From assembly GCF_020966635.1 (NCBI RefSeq), contig NZ_JAJKFQ010000011.1, forward strand, positions 930,001 through 994,000: DNA of 64,000 nt. Direction: 5' to 3'. Every line of letters starts with the position of its first letter. The first letter of the stretch is position 1. The stretch is from Stieleria sp. JC731 (GTDB lineage: Bacteria > Planctomycetota > Planctomycetia > Pirellulales > Pirellulaceae). The position numbers and the translations under genes are program-made. Positions 1 through 8,044 of the stretch are shown piece by piece. The notes under the pieces are model-generated. The model had not been told where the DNA came from. It saw only the letters and a list, made by a program, of their open reading frames with translations, and made no database searches.

Positions 1-228
1 AAGCGGCTGACAGAAAAGCTGGATATCGATCCATCGCTTGTGCCCTATTCATACCGGCACACCTACATCACCGACTGTCTAGAAAGGGGAGTTGATATCG
101 CGACGGTTGCGGAGTTGGTTGGAACCAGCGTCCAAATGATTGAACGACACTGTGGGCATCTGTCAAAGAGGCACGATCACTTACGAGCCTCTGCTGCAAG
201 GGCGTTGCAGCCAATCAACCAAAGCTAG
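1..228 (+). CDS. Tyrosine recombinase/phage-type integrase, C-terminal fragment (cut by window start)
   Basis: The reading frame is open from base 1, so this is the 3' end of a larger gene. The visible 75 residues contain YSYRHTYITDCLERG followed about 25 residues later by MIERHCGHL. This matches the R-H-x-x-[HY] box and the GH/HLS segment of the tyrosine recombinase catalytic domain, ending in a basic tail. Such enzymes cut and rejoin DNA at short attachment sites to move islands and phages. The nucleophilic Tyr normally lies a few residues after the GH motif and no Tyr is visible there, so the fragment may be an atypical or decayed member. Its stop overlaps the convergent small ORF through the palindrome CTAG. 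It marks the left of an accessory region. Confidence 0.75.
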   Translation, partial: KRLTEKLDIDPSLVPYSYRHTYITDCLERGVDIATVAELVGTSVQMIERHCGHLSKRHDHLRASAARALQPINQS

Positions 229-494
229 CCAAGGTTTCCTGATTTGCATTCTTCGAGTAACTGCTTGCGGAATCCAGAATCAGGATTGTTGGTGATTGTC
301 GCCTTTCGCTTCTTGGGTTTGGGGGTTTTAACTTTTGTCGTTCTTGCTTGGGTTGACGTTTCCACGATGCAGCTTTCCAAGTACTCATCCAACCACACTC
401 GTTTGAAGCGATAGTTCCACCCTCGCGGACCGATTCGTTGGTTCAGGTGGCGTGATCCAAATGCCGATGAAGCACGCTGCGACGTATTCACCAA
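225..494 (-). CDS. Small HTH/excisionase-like hypothetical protein
   Basis: An 89-residue frame with a TTG start at 494. The middle segment (RIGPRGWNYRFKRVWLDEYLES) resembles the wing and last helix of excisionase or MerR-type HTH_17 domains, where an arginine-rich turn is followed by a W-LDE-L helix. The rest is a basic tail rich in Lys, Thr and Pro. The usual first half of the HTH is absent, a stop lies just upstream, and an overlapping frame on the same strand carries a different protein remnant. This may therefore be the 3' part of a gene fused by deletion to a foreign start. It converges on the recombinase gene, with stops overlapping in CTAG. Function unknown. Confidence 0.4.
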   Translation of the reverse strand: MVNTSQRASSAFGSRHLNQRIGPRGWNYRFKRVWLDEYLESCIVETSTQARTTKVKTPKPKKRKATITNNPDSGFRKQLLEECKSGNLG

Positions 495-513
495 GCTGTT
501 CCGCTAAGGACAT
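385..513 (-). pseudogene. Possible N-terminal remnant of an AAA ATPase (DUF1257/DUF2997-associated type)
   Basis: Frame from ATG at 513 to TGA at 385, 42 codons. The first 20 residues (MSLAEQLGEYVAACFIGIWI) look like the start of planctomycete AAA ATPases that, as I recall them, begin with a helix followed by ACFxGLWIES and are encoded near DUF1257/DUF2997 genes. The similarity stops abruptly after GIWI. The remaining residues look like the HTH-like frame above read one base out, as expected at a deletion junction. The recall of the family N-terminus is from memory and could be wrong. Alternatively this is a chance frame. Confidence 0.35.
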
Positions 514-588
514 ACTGATACACTCCTTGGTAGGTAGAAGAAAAGCGATTGACGCCACCGTCAGCGATGACGATCAAATGGACATGAC

Positions 589-1497
589 ATGAAAGTTGCA
601 CTCACCGGAGCCACCGGTTTCATCGGCCGCTACATTGCGAAAGACCTCGCCAGTCAGGGACACTCGCTACGTTGCTGGCATCGCCCAACGAGTGGCACCA
701 GCGGATTCGACGGAATCAAGAATCTCGACTGGATTGAAGGTGGGCTTGGTGAAGCTGAAAGCGCAAAGACGCTTGTCGAAGGCTGCGATGCCGTGGTCCA
801 TGCGGCGCTCTACCGGCCAGGTTCCGGCTTCGCTGGCGGCGAAGGCGACGTGATCGAGTTCGTCGAGAAGAATGTCGTGGGGACGTTGAAGCTGATCGAA
901 GCCGCCCGTTCTGCTGGGACCGGTCGATTCGTCACATTTTCAACGTGTGCCGTTCACGACAAGATTTTGGACGATCGCCTACTCGATGAAGCTCATCCGC
1001 TTTGGGCCAAGAGTCACTACGGCGCCCACAAGGCAGCCATTGAAAAGTTCGTCCACAGCTACGGACTGGGGCAGGGCTATCCGATTTGCGCAATAAGGCC
1101 GACCGGAGTTTATGGCGTTTCCTACCCCGTGGAGCGAAGCAAATGGTACGACTTGGTCTGCGCGATTGTCCGTGGTGAAACTGTCGACTGTTCACGCGGT
1201 GGAAAAGAGGTCCACGCCGCCGATGTGGCTAAGGCCGTGGGGATCTTGCTGACCGCAGATGGAATCACCGGTGAAGCATTCAATTGCTATGACCGCTATG
1301 TGTCCGAGTTCGACGTTGCAATGATCGCCAAAGAGCTTGCCGAAAGCAGCAGCCAAATCAACGGCGAGTCCCGGCTGCCAAAGAACCAAATCGTCACCGA
1401 CAAAATCCGTGGCATTGGCATGGAGTTCGGTAGAGACGAATTACTGCGACAGACCGTTGCCGAAATGGTCGAGCATGCCAAGCAGACGATTGGCTAA
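589..1497 (+). CDS. NAD(P)-dependent epimerase/dehydratase (extended SDR)
   Basis: A 302-residue extended short-chain dehydrogenase/reductase. The N-terminal Rossmann motif GATGFIG (residues 7-13) binds NAD(P). The catalytic Y144-x-x-x-K148 is seen in HYGAHKAA, preceded by the serine-containing TFSTCAV strand, and RPTGVYG follows, as in NDP-sugar epimerases and related reductases. Length is normal for the family. The substrate cannot be deduced: candidates are nucleotide sugars, steroid-like alcohols or dihydroflavonol-like compounds. It stands alone on the plus strand, its stop overlapping by three bases the stop of the convergent DUF2997 gene. Flanking small or broken genes suggest it was acquired with, or inserted into, an accessory region. 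Confidence 0.85.
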   Translation: MKVALTGATGFIGRYIAKDLASQGHSLRCWHRPTSGTSGFDGIKNLDWIEGGLGEAESAKTLVEGCDAVVHAALYRPGSGFAGGEGDVIEFVEKNVVGTLKLIEAARSAGTGRFVTFSTCAVHDKILDDRLLDEAHPLWAKSHYGAHKAAIEKFVHSYGLGQGYPICAIRPTGVYGVSYPVERSKWYDLVCAIVRGETVDCSRGGKEVHAADVAKAVGILLTADGITGEAFNCYDRYVSEFDVAMIAKELAESSSQINGESRLPKNQIVTDKIRGIGMEFGRDELLRQTVAEMVEHAKQTIG

Positions 1498-1685
1498 GCC
1501 TGCTCCCTGTTCGTTTGATGCGTTTGCTGACGATGGTACTCGGCGGTCAGCGTTTCGCATTGCCGGGTTCCAATCGCCTTTTCGATGAACGCGCTGGCGT
1601 CCCGGCACTCAGCACCGGCAAAGCCTTTTGTTCCAACTTTTGCGTCCCCAGTCGGTGACACAATCACTTCGATGATCTTGGTCAT
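1494..1685 (-). CDS. DUF2997 family small protein
   Basis: A 63-residue protein beginning MTKIIEVIVSPTGDAKV, followed by TKGFAGAECRDASAFIEKAIG. This is the compact strand-helix pattern of DUF2997 (a beta hairpin with a GF-G--C motif and a helix). The function is unknown; members are usually encoded next to DUF1257 (Ycf35-like) genes in cyanobacteria and planctomycetes. Its ATG overlaps the TGA of the upstream DUF1257 gene as ATGA, the classical translationally coupled arrangement. Because the upstream gene is frame-shifted here, coupling would be lost unless the shifts are sequencing errors. Confidence 0.7.
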   Translation of the reverse strand: MTKIIEVIVSPTGDAKVGTKGFAGAECRDASAFIEKAIGTRQCETLTAEYHRQQTHQTNREQA

Positions 1686-2048
1686 GCCACCCCTCCGACA
1701 TCGATGGTGAGCTTGACCGATCCATCGGTAAGTTGCTGCTCCGTCACCGAACGCCCATTCTTTCGGGCTTCGATCTTTGCTCGTTCAACCGCGTAAGCTG
1801 TAAAAACTGATCGAGCTTTTCTCGATCTCCCCATCGACCCTCGAAATTGTCGAATTCGACTTTGCCGGTGTTCAAATCACAAACGACTGCGTACCGCCAC
1901 TTTCCAGCCGGACGATCCAACCGGTCTTCATTTCCGAAAACAGTTTTGCAGCACCGTAGGTTGGTTCTTGCAACTTCAACCGCAAGCAAGCCGGCTGGTT
2001 CGCCACCGGATCACGAACCTGCGTCTGAATTTCCACAACGTGCGACAT
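1682..2048 (-). pseudogene. DUF1257 (Ycf35-like) gene with two frameshifts
   Basis: Three reading frames on the minus strand together spell one DUF1257 protein. Part one, from ATG at 2048, runs MSHVVEIQTQVRDPVA to TGWIVRL. Part two, one frame on, gives GKWRYAVVCDLNTGKVEFDN and FEGRWGDREKLDQFLQ. Part three gives AYAVERAKIEARKNGRSVTE and QQLTDGSVKLTIDVGG, stopping with TGA at 1682-1684. Each break is repaired by adding one G (CTGGAAAG to CTGGGAAAG near 1910; CAGCTTAC to CAGGCTTAC near 1800). Apart from these shifts the protein is intact and conserved to its natural stop, which overlaps the DUF2997 start. It is either a young pseudogene or an assembly with homopolymer errors. Confidence 0.75.
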
Positions 2049-2406
2049 CGAAAGACTCCTTGATGGGTACAAAAAATCGGCACCTCGACCGCAACGAAGC
2101 GGCCGTGAACAGCTATACCAATCCCATCAAGGAATATGCCGCAGTTTACCCGCTGGTTTAGGCCTGCTTTGCTCCGATGTCGGCAGTCACGGGTTCGCCA
2201 ATTTAGGAGCCACTTTCGGTGCACAGGACAGTTTGTCATTCTTAACAAACGCATAAGTTCAAATGGACGGCGGGCCTCACTCAGCGATACGGACTTACCT
2301 CAACGCGTCGGGGCGTGAACGCCATTGGCGGAGTGTTGGGGTTGACGACAGCATAGATTGGTCGGGGCAGGGCTTCGGTAGTCGATCGAAAACGGTCGCT
2401 CACTAG
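2049..2406. other. Intergenic, no gene seen
   Basis: About 360 bases between the DUF1257 remnant and the 3' end of the SMC-like ATPase gene. Short frames here have no recognisable protein signature. The part next to 2048 should contain the promoter of the DUF1257-DUF2997 pair, but I could not assign -35/-10 boxes. Confidence 0.5.
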
Positions 2407-5400
2407 CTAGTGACTGAAGTGAATCGTCTGGAAGTATTCGCCACCCAGGAGTGCAAACTTTTTTTGAAAGAGCTCACTGAGGTTCTCGTCGGCTGTTGCG
2501 AAAAAGACTTGCGTTCCATTGAGTGCGACATTTCGAAGATAGTCAAGAAACGCCAGACTGTTTAGGTCATCAATGTTGGCGACAGGATCGTCAATCATCA
2601 ATATCCCAACGCGATCGCGAACCGAGCGGTTTAGGGCCAAGAAGACTGATATCGCCAAAGCCGCTCGCTGGCCGGTGCTGATCTGATCCAACCTTGCGAC
2701 CGCACCATCGGCCTCTCTAGTGAGGAGGATCTCGTTCCCGTCGCCAGCATCGAGTGAGATATCTGAGAATTCACTAGGGAGGTGAATCTGGCTAAAAATC
2801 CTAAGGATTGCGGCCTTGTAGCGAGTAAGGAATTCAGTAAGTCGGTCTTTGAGACCTGACCCAGCCTCCAGTGTGTCGAGGGCGACGAGAGCCTCGTGAA
2901 CTCTCTTGAATTTCGCCTTTTGGGCAGGCAACCTGAGTTTGAGAGACTCGATCTGGGTACGGTACTTTTCGAGTGTGGCTGAATTCTCTTCAAGTTGCGT
3001 GCGGAAGTTGATTGCGCTACGCAACTCTTCTAGGTGGGCTGTGACACGGTTCTCAAGTGTGGTGGCGTCATCGGTATCATCAACGCGGATAATCTGTCGG
3101 GCCGCCACGAGCTCTTCGGTCGCCGCGTCAATGGAACGAATTTGAGCGATCGCCTTGTCTTCGACGTTCTTGGGCTCTCGAAGCCCCGGGAAAACATCCA
3201 ACGCTGCCTCCTGTAGAGCGTTTTCGGCGGCTTCCGCTGATCTACTGGCCTTCTGGCGATCTTCCGAGATACTGGCAATGCTCTGTAATAGCCGGGCGCT
3301 ACGCTTGTCGAGTTTTTCGGTTTCAATGTCCGCCTCTTCCATTTCCATGAGGCGCGAGAGACGATCAAATACTTCGGCAACATTATCAAGTGCGAAACCG
3401 TTTTGCTCTAGGGCGGTTGCTTTCTGTAGAACAGCGTCAAGCTCCTTAACTTCGGCGTCACACCGCGAGACTTCCCCGTTGAGGCGGGCAGCAATCTCGT
3501 TGAGAGGCAGATTTTCAACTCCGTCCGCTTTGACCGTGGCGTTGAGGTACGCGAGGGCCTGTCGGGCCGCGTCTCGAGCATCGCGCAGTGTCCCGAGTTC
3601 CGTCTCCAAGGAGCGAATCTTCTTGGACGTTGCAGCCAGGAGTCGCTCTGCTGGGGCCTTAACCTCCTGCTCCGTGATCTTTTGTTCTAAGACTTTGCGC
3701 CCGTGAAATTGACCGCAAAGTGGGCAATCCTCCTCCTCAGGGAGAAGGTCAAGGATCTTAGCACCAGTGTTCGCAAGCGCACGGCGGAGCTTGGCTAGCT
3801 GCGAGATGGTCCGTTCGATGTCTCTAGCCTGTTCCTTCAGTCCTTCGAGCTCCCGTTCGGCTTCGTCGATATTTGTTACAATCTCCGTTAATCTCTTCCT
3901 CCCAAGGTCTGTATGTTCTGCGGAGGCAATCAGGCGGACTCTAGTGCGCGACAGGCCGCCCCGGCGTTCCTTTAACTCCGGCAGCCGCGTTTCCATAGCC
4001 GACAAATGCTCAACAGGCGTGCCTGCCAAGATTGCAAGGATTTCTGCCGCAGCTTTAACTGTTTCTGCCTCCTCACGCAAAGTCTGGAGTGAGGAGTTAA
4101 GCTCATCAGCTAGAGTTTTCGCGCTAGCAGCCGCTTTGCGGCGGCCATCAATTGCAGAGATTGCTGTCTCTAGACGCTCCTTGTCTTTAGTGAGGATTTT
4201 GAGAGACAAGGAGCGGAGCCAGTCGGCGCTACGTCTCGCGTGCGCAAGATGCCGCTTTGCGGTTGAAAGCGCGTTAAGCGCATCGGAGGAACTTAGGCTT
4301 TCGGAAAGCCCAACATCCGCCGACAACGCACGCTGAACTTTAGCCAAGTTGTCGGCTTCCGACACTTTTGCTTCGAGTCCGCGCACCTCGGCCTCAAGCT
4401 CTGACAGCTCCGTTCGGCCCTGTTCGAGCGAACGTGCCAGCTCTTGGTGCTCCTTGCCTAGCGCCTTCGTCAGACCTTGAATGCGTTCGAAAATCCTCGT
4501 CGCTTCGCCCCCGAGTAGCAAGTCCGCGAACGCCTGGTTGAGGACTTCGCCATTTTCCTCGTACGCGAGTTTGTAGGCGGCGTCGCTCGAAAAGAAGACA
4601 TACCTCCCGAAAGACTTTGGGAGTTCGTTTCCACTTCGATAAGAACGACCAAACCAAAGCGCGTCACGCTTTCTATACTTTGCGACGTTATCAGGCTCGT
4701 AGCGTTCGCTCTTGCTGTCGATCGTGTCGACGTAAAGCGTTGCCTCTTCTTCGCCGCTCGCTTCAGTCCGTCCACAAAGTACGAGTTCGATGGCTTCGAG
4801 GAAAGACGTTTTCCCGCTGCCATTTGGACCTGCAAGGAGATTGACTCGCCTGAGCGAGTAGGTCTTCTCAGGTGGTCGTCGACGATAGTTACTTATTGTC
4901 AAGGACTGGAGGCCGCGTAGCGTATCCCTCTCGACCGGCGAGGCATCTCTATTGCTTCGCACGCTGGGGGCAGGCACTCCGTCTTTGATGCGCGAGATCA
5001 GCTTCGTGCGAGGGGTTCTGCCGATATCGCTAAGTCCCGCTGGTTCGAGCTTCTTAATCCACTCATCCACAACATCACCAATGGAGGTGGTGATTTCTCC
5101 ATCCACATCGAGTGCGCGATCGACAAAATCTCGCAGCTCGTCTTGAGGAACGACGTATTTGCGTGCGAAGTGGTCATCTTGGACAACGGTGCGCCTAACC
5201 GCGCGGACCGCAGGAGTTTCGTACAATTCCCTTTCGAGGATGAAGATTAAGTAGAAGCTCCACTGCAGTGGCCCCGTGTTGGCATAGAAGTCTTCAGCCA
5301 AGAGATTTTCTTGGTATCGACCCGGATCGAAGTCCTCACCGGCCATCGTGCCGGATGCGTCGAAGTAGAAGACCGATAAGGGATGGTCTGCGAACGTACG

Positions 5401-5490
5401 CTCGCACCGAAAAATTGATTTATTGTCGCCCAGCCGCGAAATGTTGCTGAATCTGGCACCAAGGGTGCGTTCGATTTCAGATAGTTCCAT
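2407..5490 (-). CDS. SMC/Rad50-like ATPase with N-terminal extra domain and Zn-hook-like CPLC
   Basis: 1027 residues. Residues 1-190 form a separate domain with no motif I can name, including QWSFYLIFILERELYETP and DDHFARKYVVPQDEL. An ABC/SMC head follows: Walker A G221-PNGSGKTS, a Q-loop region, then a long Glu/Lys/Leu-rich coiled coil. The coil is interrupted near residue 587 by CPLCG, as in Rad50 zinc hooks. The second coil returns to the signature STGQRAALAIS (near 938) and Walker B ILMIDDP (near 963). The fold predicts DNA- or end-sensing ATPase activity, as in RecF, RecN, Rad50 and the LmuB subunit of Lamassu. Its ATG overlaps the upstream nitrilase-like gene by one base (TAATG), so the two products are probably made in step. 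Probable conflict-system ATPase. Confidence 0.85.
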   Translation of the reverse strand: MELSEIERTLGARFSNISRLGDNKSIFRCERTFADHPLSVFYFDASGTMAGEDFDPGRYQENLLAEDFYANTGPLQWSFYLIFILERELYETPAVRAVRRTVVQDDHFARKYVVPQDELRDFVDRALDVDGEITTSIGDVVDEWIKKLEPAGLSDIGRTPRTKLISRIKDGVPAPSVRSNRDASPVERDTLRGLQSLTISNYRRRPPEKTYSLRRVNLLAGPNGSGKTSFLEAIELVLCGRTEASGEEEATLYVDTIDSKSERYEPDNVAKYRKRDALWFGRSYRSGNELPKSFGRYVFFSSDAAYKLAYEENGEVLNQAFADLLLGGEATRIFERIQGLTKALGKEHQELARSLEQGRTELSELEAEVRGLEAKVSEADNLAKVQRALSADVGLSESLSSSDALNALSTAKRHLAHARRSADWLRSLSLKILTKDKERLETAISAIDGRRKAAASAKTLADELNSSLQTLREEAETVKAAAEILAILAGTPVEHLSAMETRLPELKERRGGLSRTRVRLIASAEHTDLGRKRLTEIVTNIDEAERELEGLKEQARDIERTISQLAKLRRALANTGAKILDLLPEEEDCPLCGQFHGRKVLEQKITEQEVKAPAERLLAATSKKIRSLETELGTLRDARDAARQALAYLNATVKADGVENLPLNEIAARLNGEVSRCDAEVKELDAVLQKATALEQNGFALDNVAEVFDRLSRLMEMEEADIETEKLDKRSARLLQSIASISEDRQKASRSAEAAENALQEAALDVFPGLREPKNVEDKAIAQIRSIDAATEELVAARQIIRVDDTDDATTLENRVTAHLEELRSAINFRTQLEENSATLEKYRTQIESLKLRLPAQKAKFKRVHEALVALDTLEAGSGLKDRLTEFLTRYKAAILRIFSQIHLPSEFSDISLDAGDGNEILLTREADGAVARLDQISTGQRAALAISVFLALNRSVRDRVGILMIDDPVANIDDLNSLAFLDYLRNVALNGTQVFFATADENLSELFQKKFALLGGEYFQTIHFSH

Positions 5491-7181
5491 TATGCCCTCG
5501 TGATTCTACTAACCCGCGAAGGAGTCTTTGTAATTCTCGCTGAAGACGAAACGACTCTAGACGACAATTTGGCACCGACGTAGAACCACGAGAAGAACCG
5601 CCGGTACCCTTCGCTGACAGCGCCAACGACTCGATCGAGCTGAGCGATCGCACGTTCTTCGTTACCCACCATTCCCAAGAAGAGAGCGGTGCCCTTCGGC
5701 TGTTGACCGTGGTAAACATTGTCGTGCGGCCTATCGGGTTTGTAGTCCAACGAGGCCCCACCTAGCGGCTTGAGATCCCCGGTCCCAAACCCGTTTGCAA
5801 CATCAAAGATATCGTATAGGGCTCGCAAACGAGACATCCGGTCGTCTAATGAGGCTCTACCCTCAGGATCTCGGGCGTACGCAGTCCGTACCAACACTTC
5901 CCCCGCGTTCAGCGCCAGGGGCTCTAGCTCCTTTGGAGCTATCCATTGGATGCTGGATACGTTTCCAGTTGCAAGCGCAACGAATCGCTCTAATGTCAAT
6001 TGACAGCTGTTGCAACTATATGGGACGCGAGTCTGGAGATTCACTGACTTGAGGAGCGCATTGACACCATCGTCGGGAGTGCCGCCTGGGACCCATGTCT
6101 TCCCATTCCAAGTTAGGAAGTCCTTCACTGCAGGACCCGTTCGTAGGCAGGTTTCCGCAGGGGCGAATCCTTGGAAAGGCTTAGTGAGTTGAAGCTCTAA
6201 GCAGTGTTCGTCGTAGCTCGCCACGTACACCATCGCACGATAGTCATCCCACCGGAAGAGATAGAGGCCTCGTTCGTGGTTGTGTTGTAGCCGAGCATCG
6301 CTGACATCAAGTTCCGTCGACTTTGTGTAGAGGGCACTGTGCGGGGCGTCGGTGATGGGGACTTCCTTTCCGTAGTAATTCGCCCGCGTAGAAACGGCCC
6401 AGTTCAACGAGATGATCTCCTTATCCGATGCCTGTGCGCGAAGCGTCTCAGCGCGATAGCGAGAGATATTGTGCTGACGCGGTTTTGGGTTCAGCTGGAG
6501 ATGGCATACTAAGATGGGCTTGGTTGCGAAGCCGGGGAATGACTGCGGGACAAAGTCCAACGCGTCCGAACAGATCACGGGTATGAGGATGATTGAGTCG
6601 TCATCATTATTCGTGATTGCATATGCGCGGCTTCCGCAAACGAGGTTGTCCCTTTCATTGGGAATCGGCTTTACGCCCATCGGCTGAGTCTTGAACTGAA
6701 GCACGACCACGAGCTCGTCGCTCGAATCGACGAAGCTGATCGCTAGCGGATCGACAAAGTTCTTGTTCGAGTCCTGGACGGCGTTATTCTCGTAGAGAAT
6801 CTTGCATCCAATCCGGCTCTCGAGTTGACTGACCTCATCTCTTGAAATGGACTGACAACCTAGGAGCCAAAGACCGCCCCTTTTCGGTCGGGCTCCATCT
6901 TTGATCGCGCCCTCAAGTGCCGGCCAGGGGCAGCTGTATTCGGGAGAGAGCGTGAGGTCTGCCTTACGCGAGGCGCTTTCATTGAGGAAGCGTCTGAACT
7001 TGGCGACTGATGCGTCGTCTTCGGCTTTGAACCCCGTGGCGTCGATAGCCACGGGTAGGTCGGGTTGAATGTGAAAGCAGGTGTAGGTGGCTTCGTCTGG
7101 GACAAGGAAGGAAAAACATGGGGGCTCGACGCCGTGCTCCGAGCAGAAATTCCTTAATGACTCAAAAGTCAGTTTCTTCAT
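5490..7181 (-). CDS. Nitrilase-fold (carbon-nitrogen hydrolase-like) protein, partner of the SMC-like ATPase
   Basis: 563 residues, not a known family as a whole. The N-terminal half fits the nitrilase superfamily. E81 lies in LSPEYSCPW, K164 in LQFKTQPMG and C204 in IPVICSDALDF. This is the order and spacing of the Glu-Lys-Cys triad, with the Asp two residues after the Cys that is common in the family. GLWLLGCQS between them resembles the strand after the Glu loop. Residues from about 330 on are unassigned and include a CNSC pair near residue 395. Nitrilase-fold enzymes hydrolyse C-N bonds in nitriles, amides or N-acyl compounds; the substrate here is unknown. First gene of a two-gene unit coupled to the SMC-like ATPase. 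By analogy with Lamassu or ABC-three-component systems it could be the effector. That role is inference. Confidence 0.7.
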   Translation of the reverse strand: MKKLTFESLRNFCSEHGVEPPCFSFLVPDEATYTCFHIQPDLPVAIDATGFKAEDDASVAKFRRFLNESASRKADLTLSPEYSCPWPALEGAIKDGARPKRGGLWLLGCQSISRDEVSQLESRIGCKILYENNAVQDSNKNFVDPLAISFVDSSDELVVVLQFKTQPMGVKPIPNERDNLVCGSRAYAITNNDDDSIILIPVICSDALDFVPQSFPGFATKPILVCHLQLNPKPRQHNISRYRAETLRAQASDKEIISLNWAVSTRANYYGKEVPITDAPHSALYTKSTELDVSDARLQHNHERGLYLFRWDDYRAMVYVASYDEHCLELQLTKPFQGFAPAETCLRTGPAVKDFLTWNGKTWVPGGTPDDGVNALLKSVNLQTRVPYSCNSCQLTLERFVALATGNVSSIQWIAPKELEPLALNAGEVLVRTAYARDPEGRASLDDRMSRLRALYDIFDVANGFGTGDLKPLGGASLDYKPDRPHDNVYHGQQPKGTALFLGMVGNEERAIAQLDRVVGAVSEGYRRFFSWFYVGAKLSSRVVSSSARITKTPSRVSRITRA

Positions 7182-7750
7182 GCCGTACGCCCCACGGCGA
7201 TTGGACTGTCTTTGCGAAACGACCGTACCGTATGGAAAGCACGACGTCTTATGCGTCTCTTCGTGGGGATGGGCATGTTATCGTTGAGTCGATTGGGGAA
7301 CGGTACACGGCTCGAATGAAGGCACTACATCCGTCGAGCCAGCTTGTCTGTAAAGCGAGGTGCGTTGCAAGGTCGGATTGTAGCGAAGGTCTTGGGACGA
7401 TGCCTCCCGAAAGGCCGCCCGAGGCTGACAATTACGCCGCGGGATGGATTGAATGAACTGGGCACGACGCAAACGAAATTGCCCGAGTGAGGGCTGTAGC
7501 GGGCCAAATTTGTGATGGGCTAATTTCGCATTGACCTTTCATCGCCTGCTGCAAACCCACCGTCCGACTGAACGGGAATGTTTCTCGCCGACGACCTGAC
7601 GGATTAGATACCAAAACGGTCAACCTCCTTCATCACAAGTAGTTTTGCGTGGAAATCGCTGTGTCAGTCGTCCCAATGTGGTTCATTCTATTCCTCATCT
7701 TGCAGGCTGCGGTTAGCAGCCTGCGTTCTGACTCTAAATGGATCATTACG
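7182..7750. other. Intergenic region upstream of the nitrilase/SMC unit and the HTH gene
   Basis: About 570 bases between divergent genes. Several short frames overlap each other without protein-like composition. It should contain the promoter of the nitrilase-SMC unit on the minus strand and that of the HTH gene on the plus strand. No repeats, tRNA or convincing promoter boxes were recognised. Confidence 0.45.
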
Positions 7751-8044
7751 ATGAACAATTCTCTTGCTGGGCTGACTCCTCTCGAACTCGAAACTCTTGC
7801 GAATGCCATTGCGGACCATGTTGCTGATCGTTTGGCGAAACGCAGGCGACTGCTGACTCGGCATGAGCTTTCGCATGTAATCAACGTCTCTGTGCCAAAG
7901 ATTGTCACCATGCTTCGCGACAACGAGCTACCAGTCATTCGGGTCGGACGAAAATTCTTGTTCGATCCGTACGTCGTGATCCACCATTTGTCGCTGGCAA
8001 CGAAAGAAGCAGATCGCGCGACACGCATCAAAGAACCGGACTAG
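7751..8044 (+). CDS. Small helix-turn-helix DNA-binding protein (excisionase/MerR-like)
   Basis: 97 residues from ATG at 7751. An in-frame upstream start at 7649 would add a hydrophobic stretch not expected for this protein. After a helical N-terminus (LELETLANAIADHVADRL) comes LLTRHELSHVINVSVPKIVTML, then ELPVIRVGRKFLFDPYVVI. This is the HTH_17/excisionase pattern: a recognition helix, then a basic wing giving RVGRK-F. Members bind DNA as excisionases or local regulators. It lies beside, and transcribed away from, the nitrilase-SMC pair, so it could control that unit or belong to the mobile element that brought it. Neither role is shown by the sequence. Confidence 0.65.
   Translation: MNNSLAGLTPLELETLANAIADHVADRLAKRRRLLTRHELSHVINVSVPKIVTMLRDNELPVIRVGRKFLFDPYVVIHHLSLATKEADRATRIKEPD

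Noticed and set aside
7649-7750. N-terminal extension of the HTH gene giving a hydrophobic leader
   Set aside because: A membrane leader is not expected for this DNA-binding family and the conserved part starts after ATG 7751.
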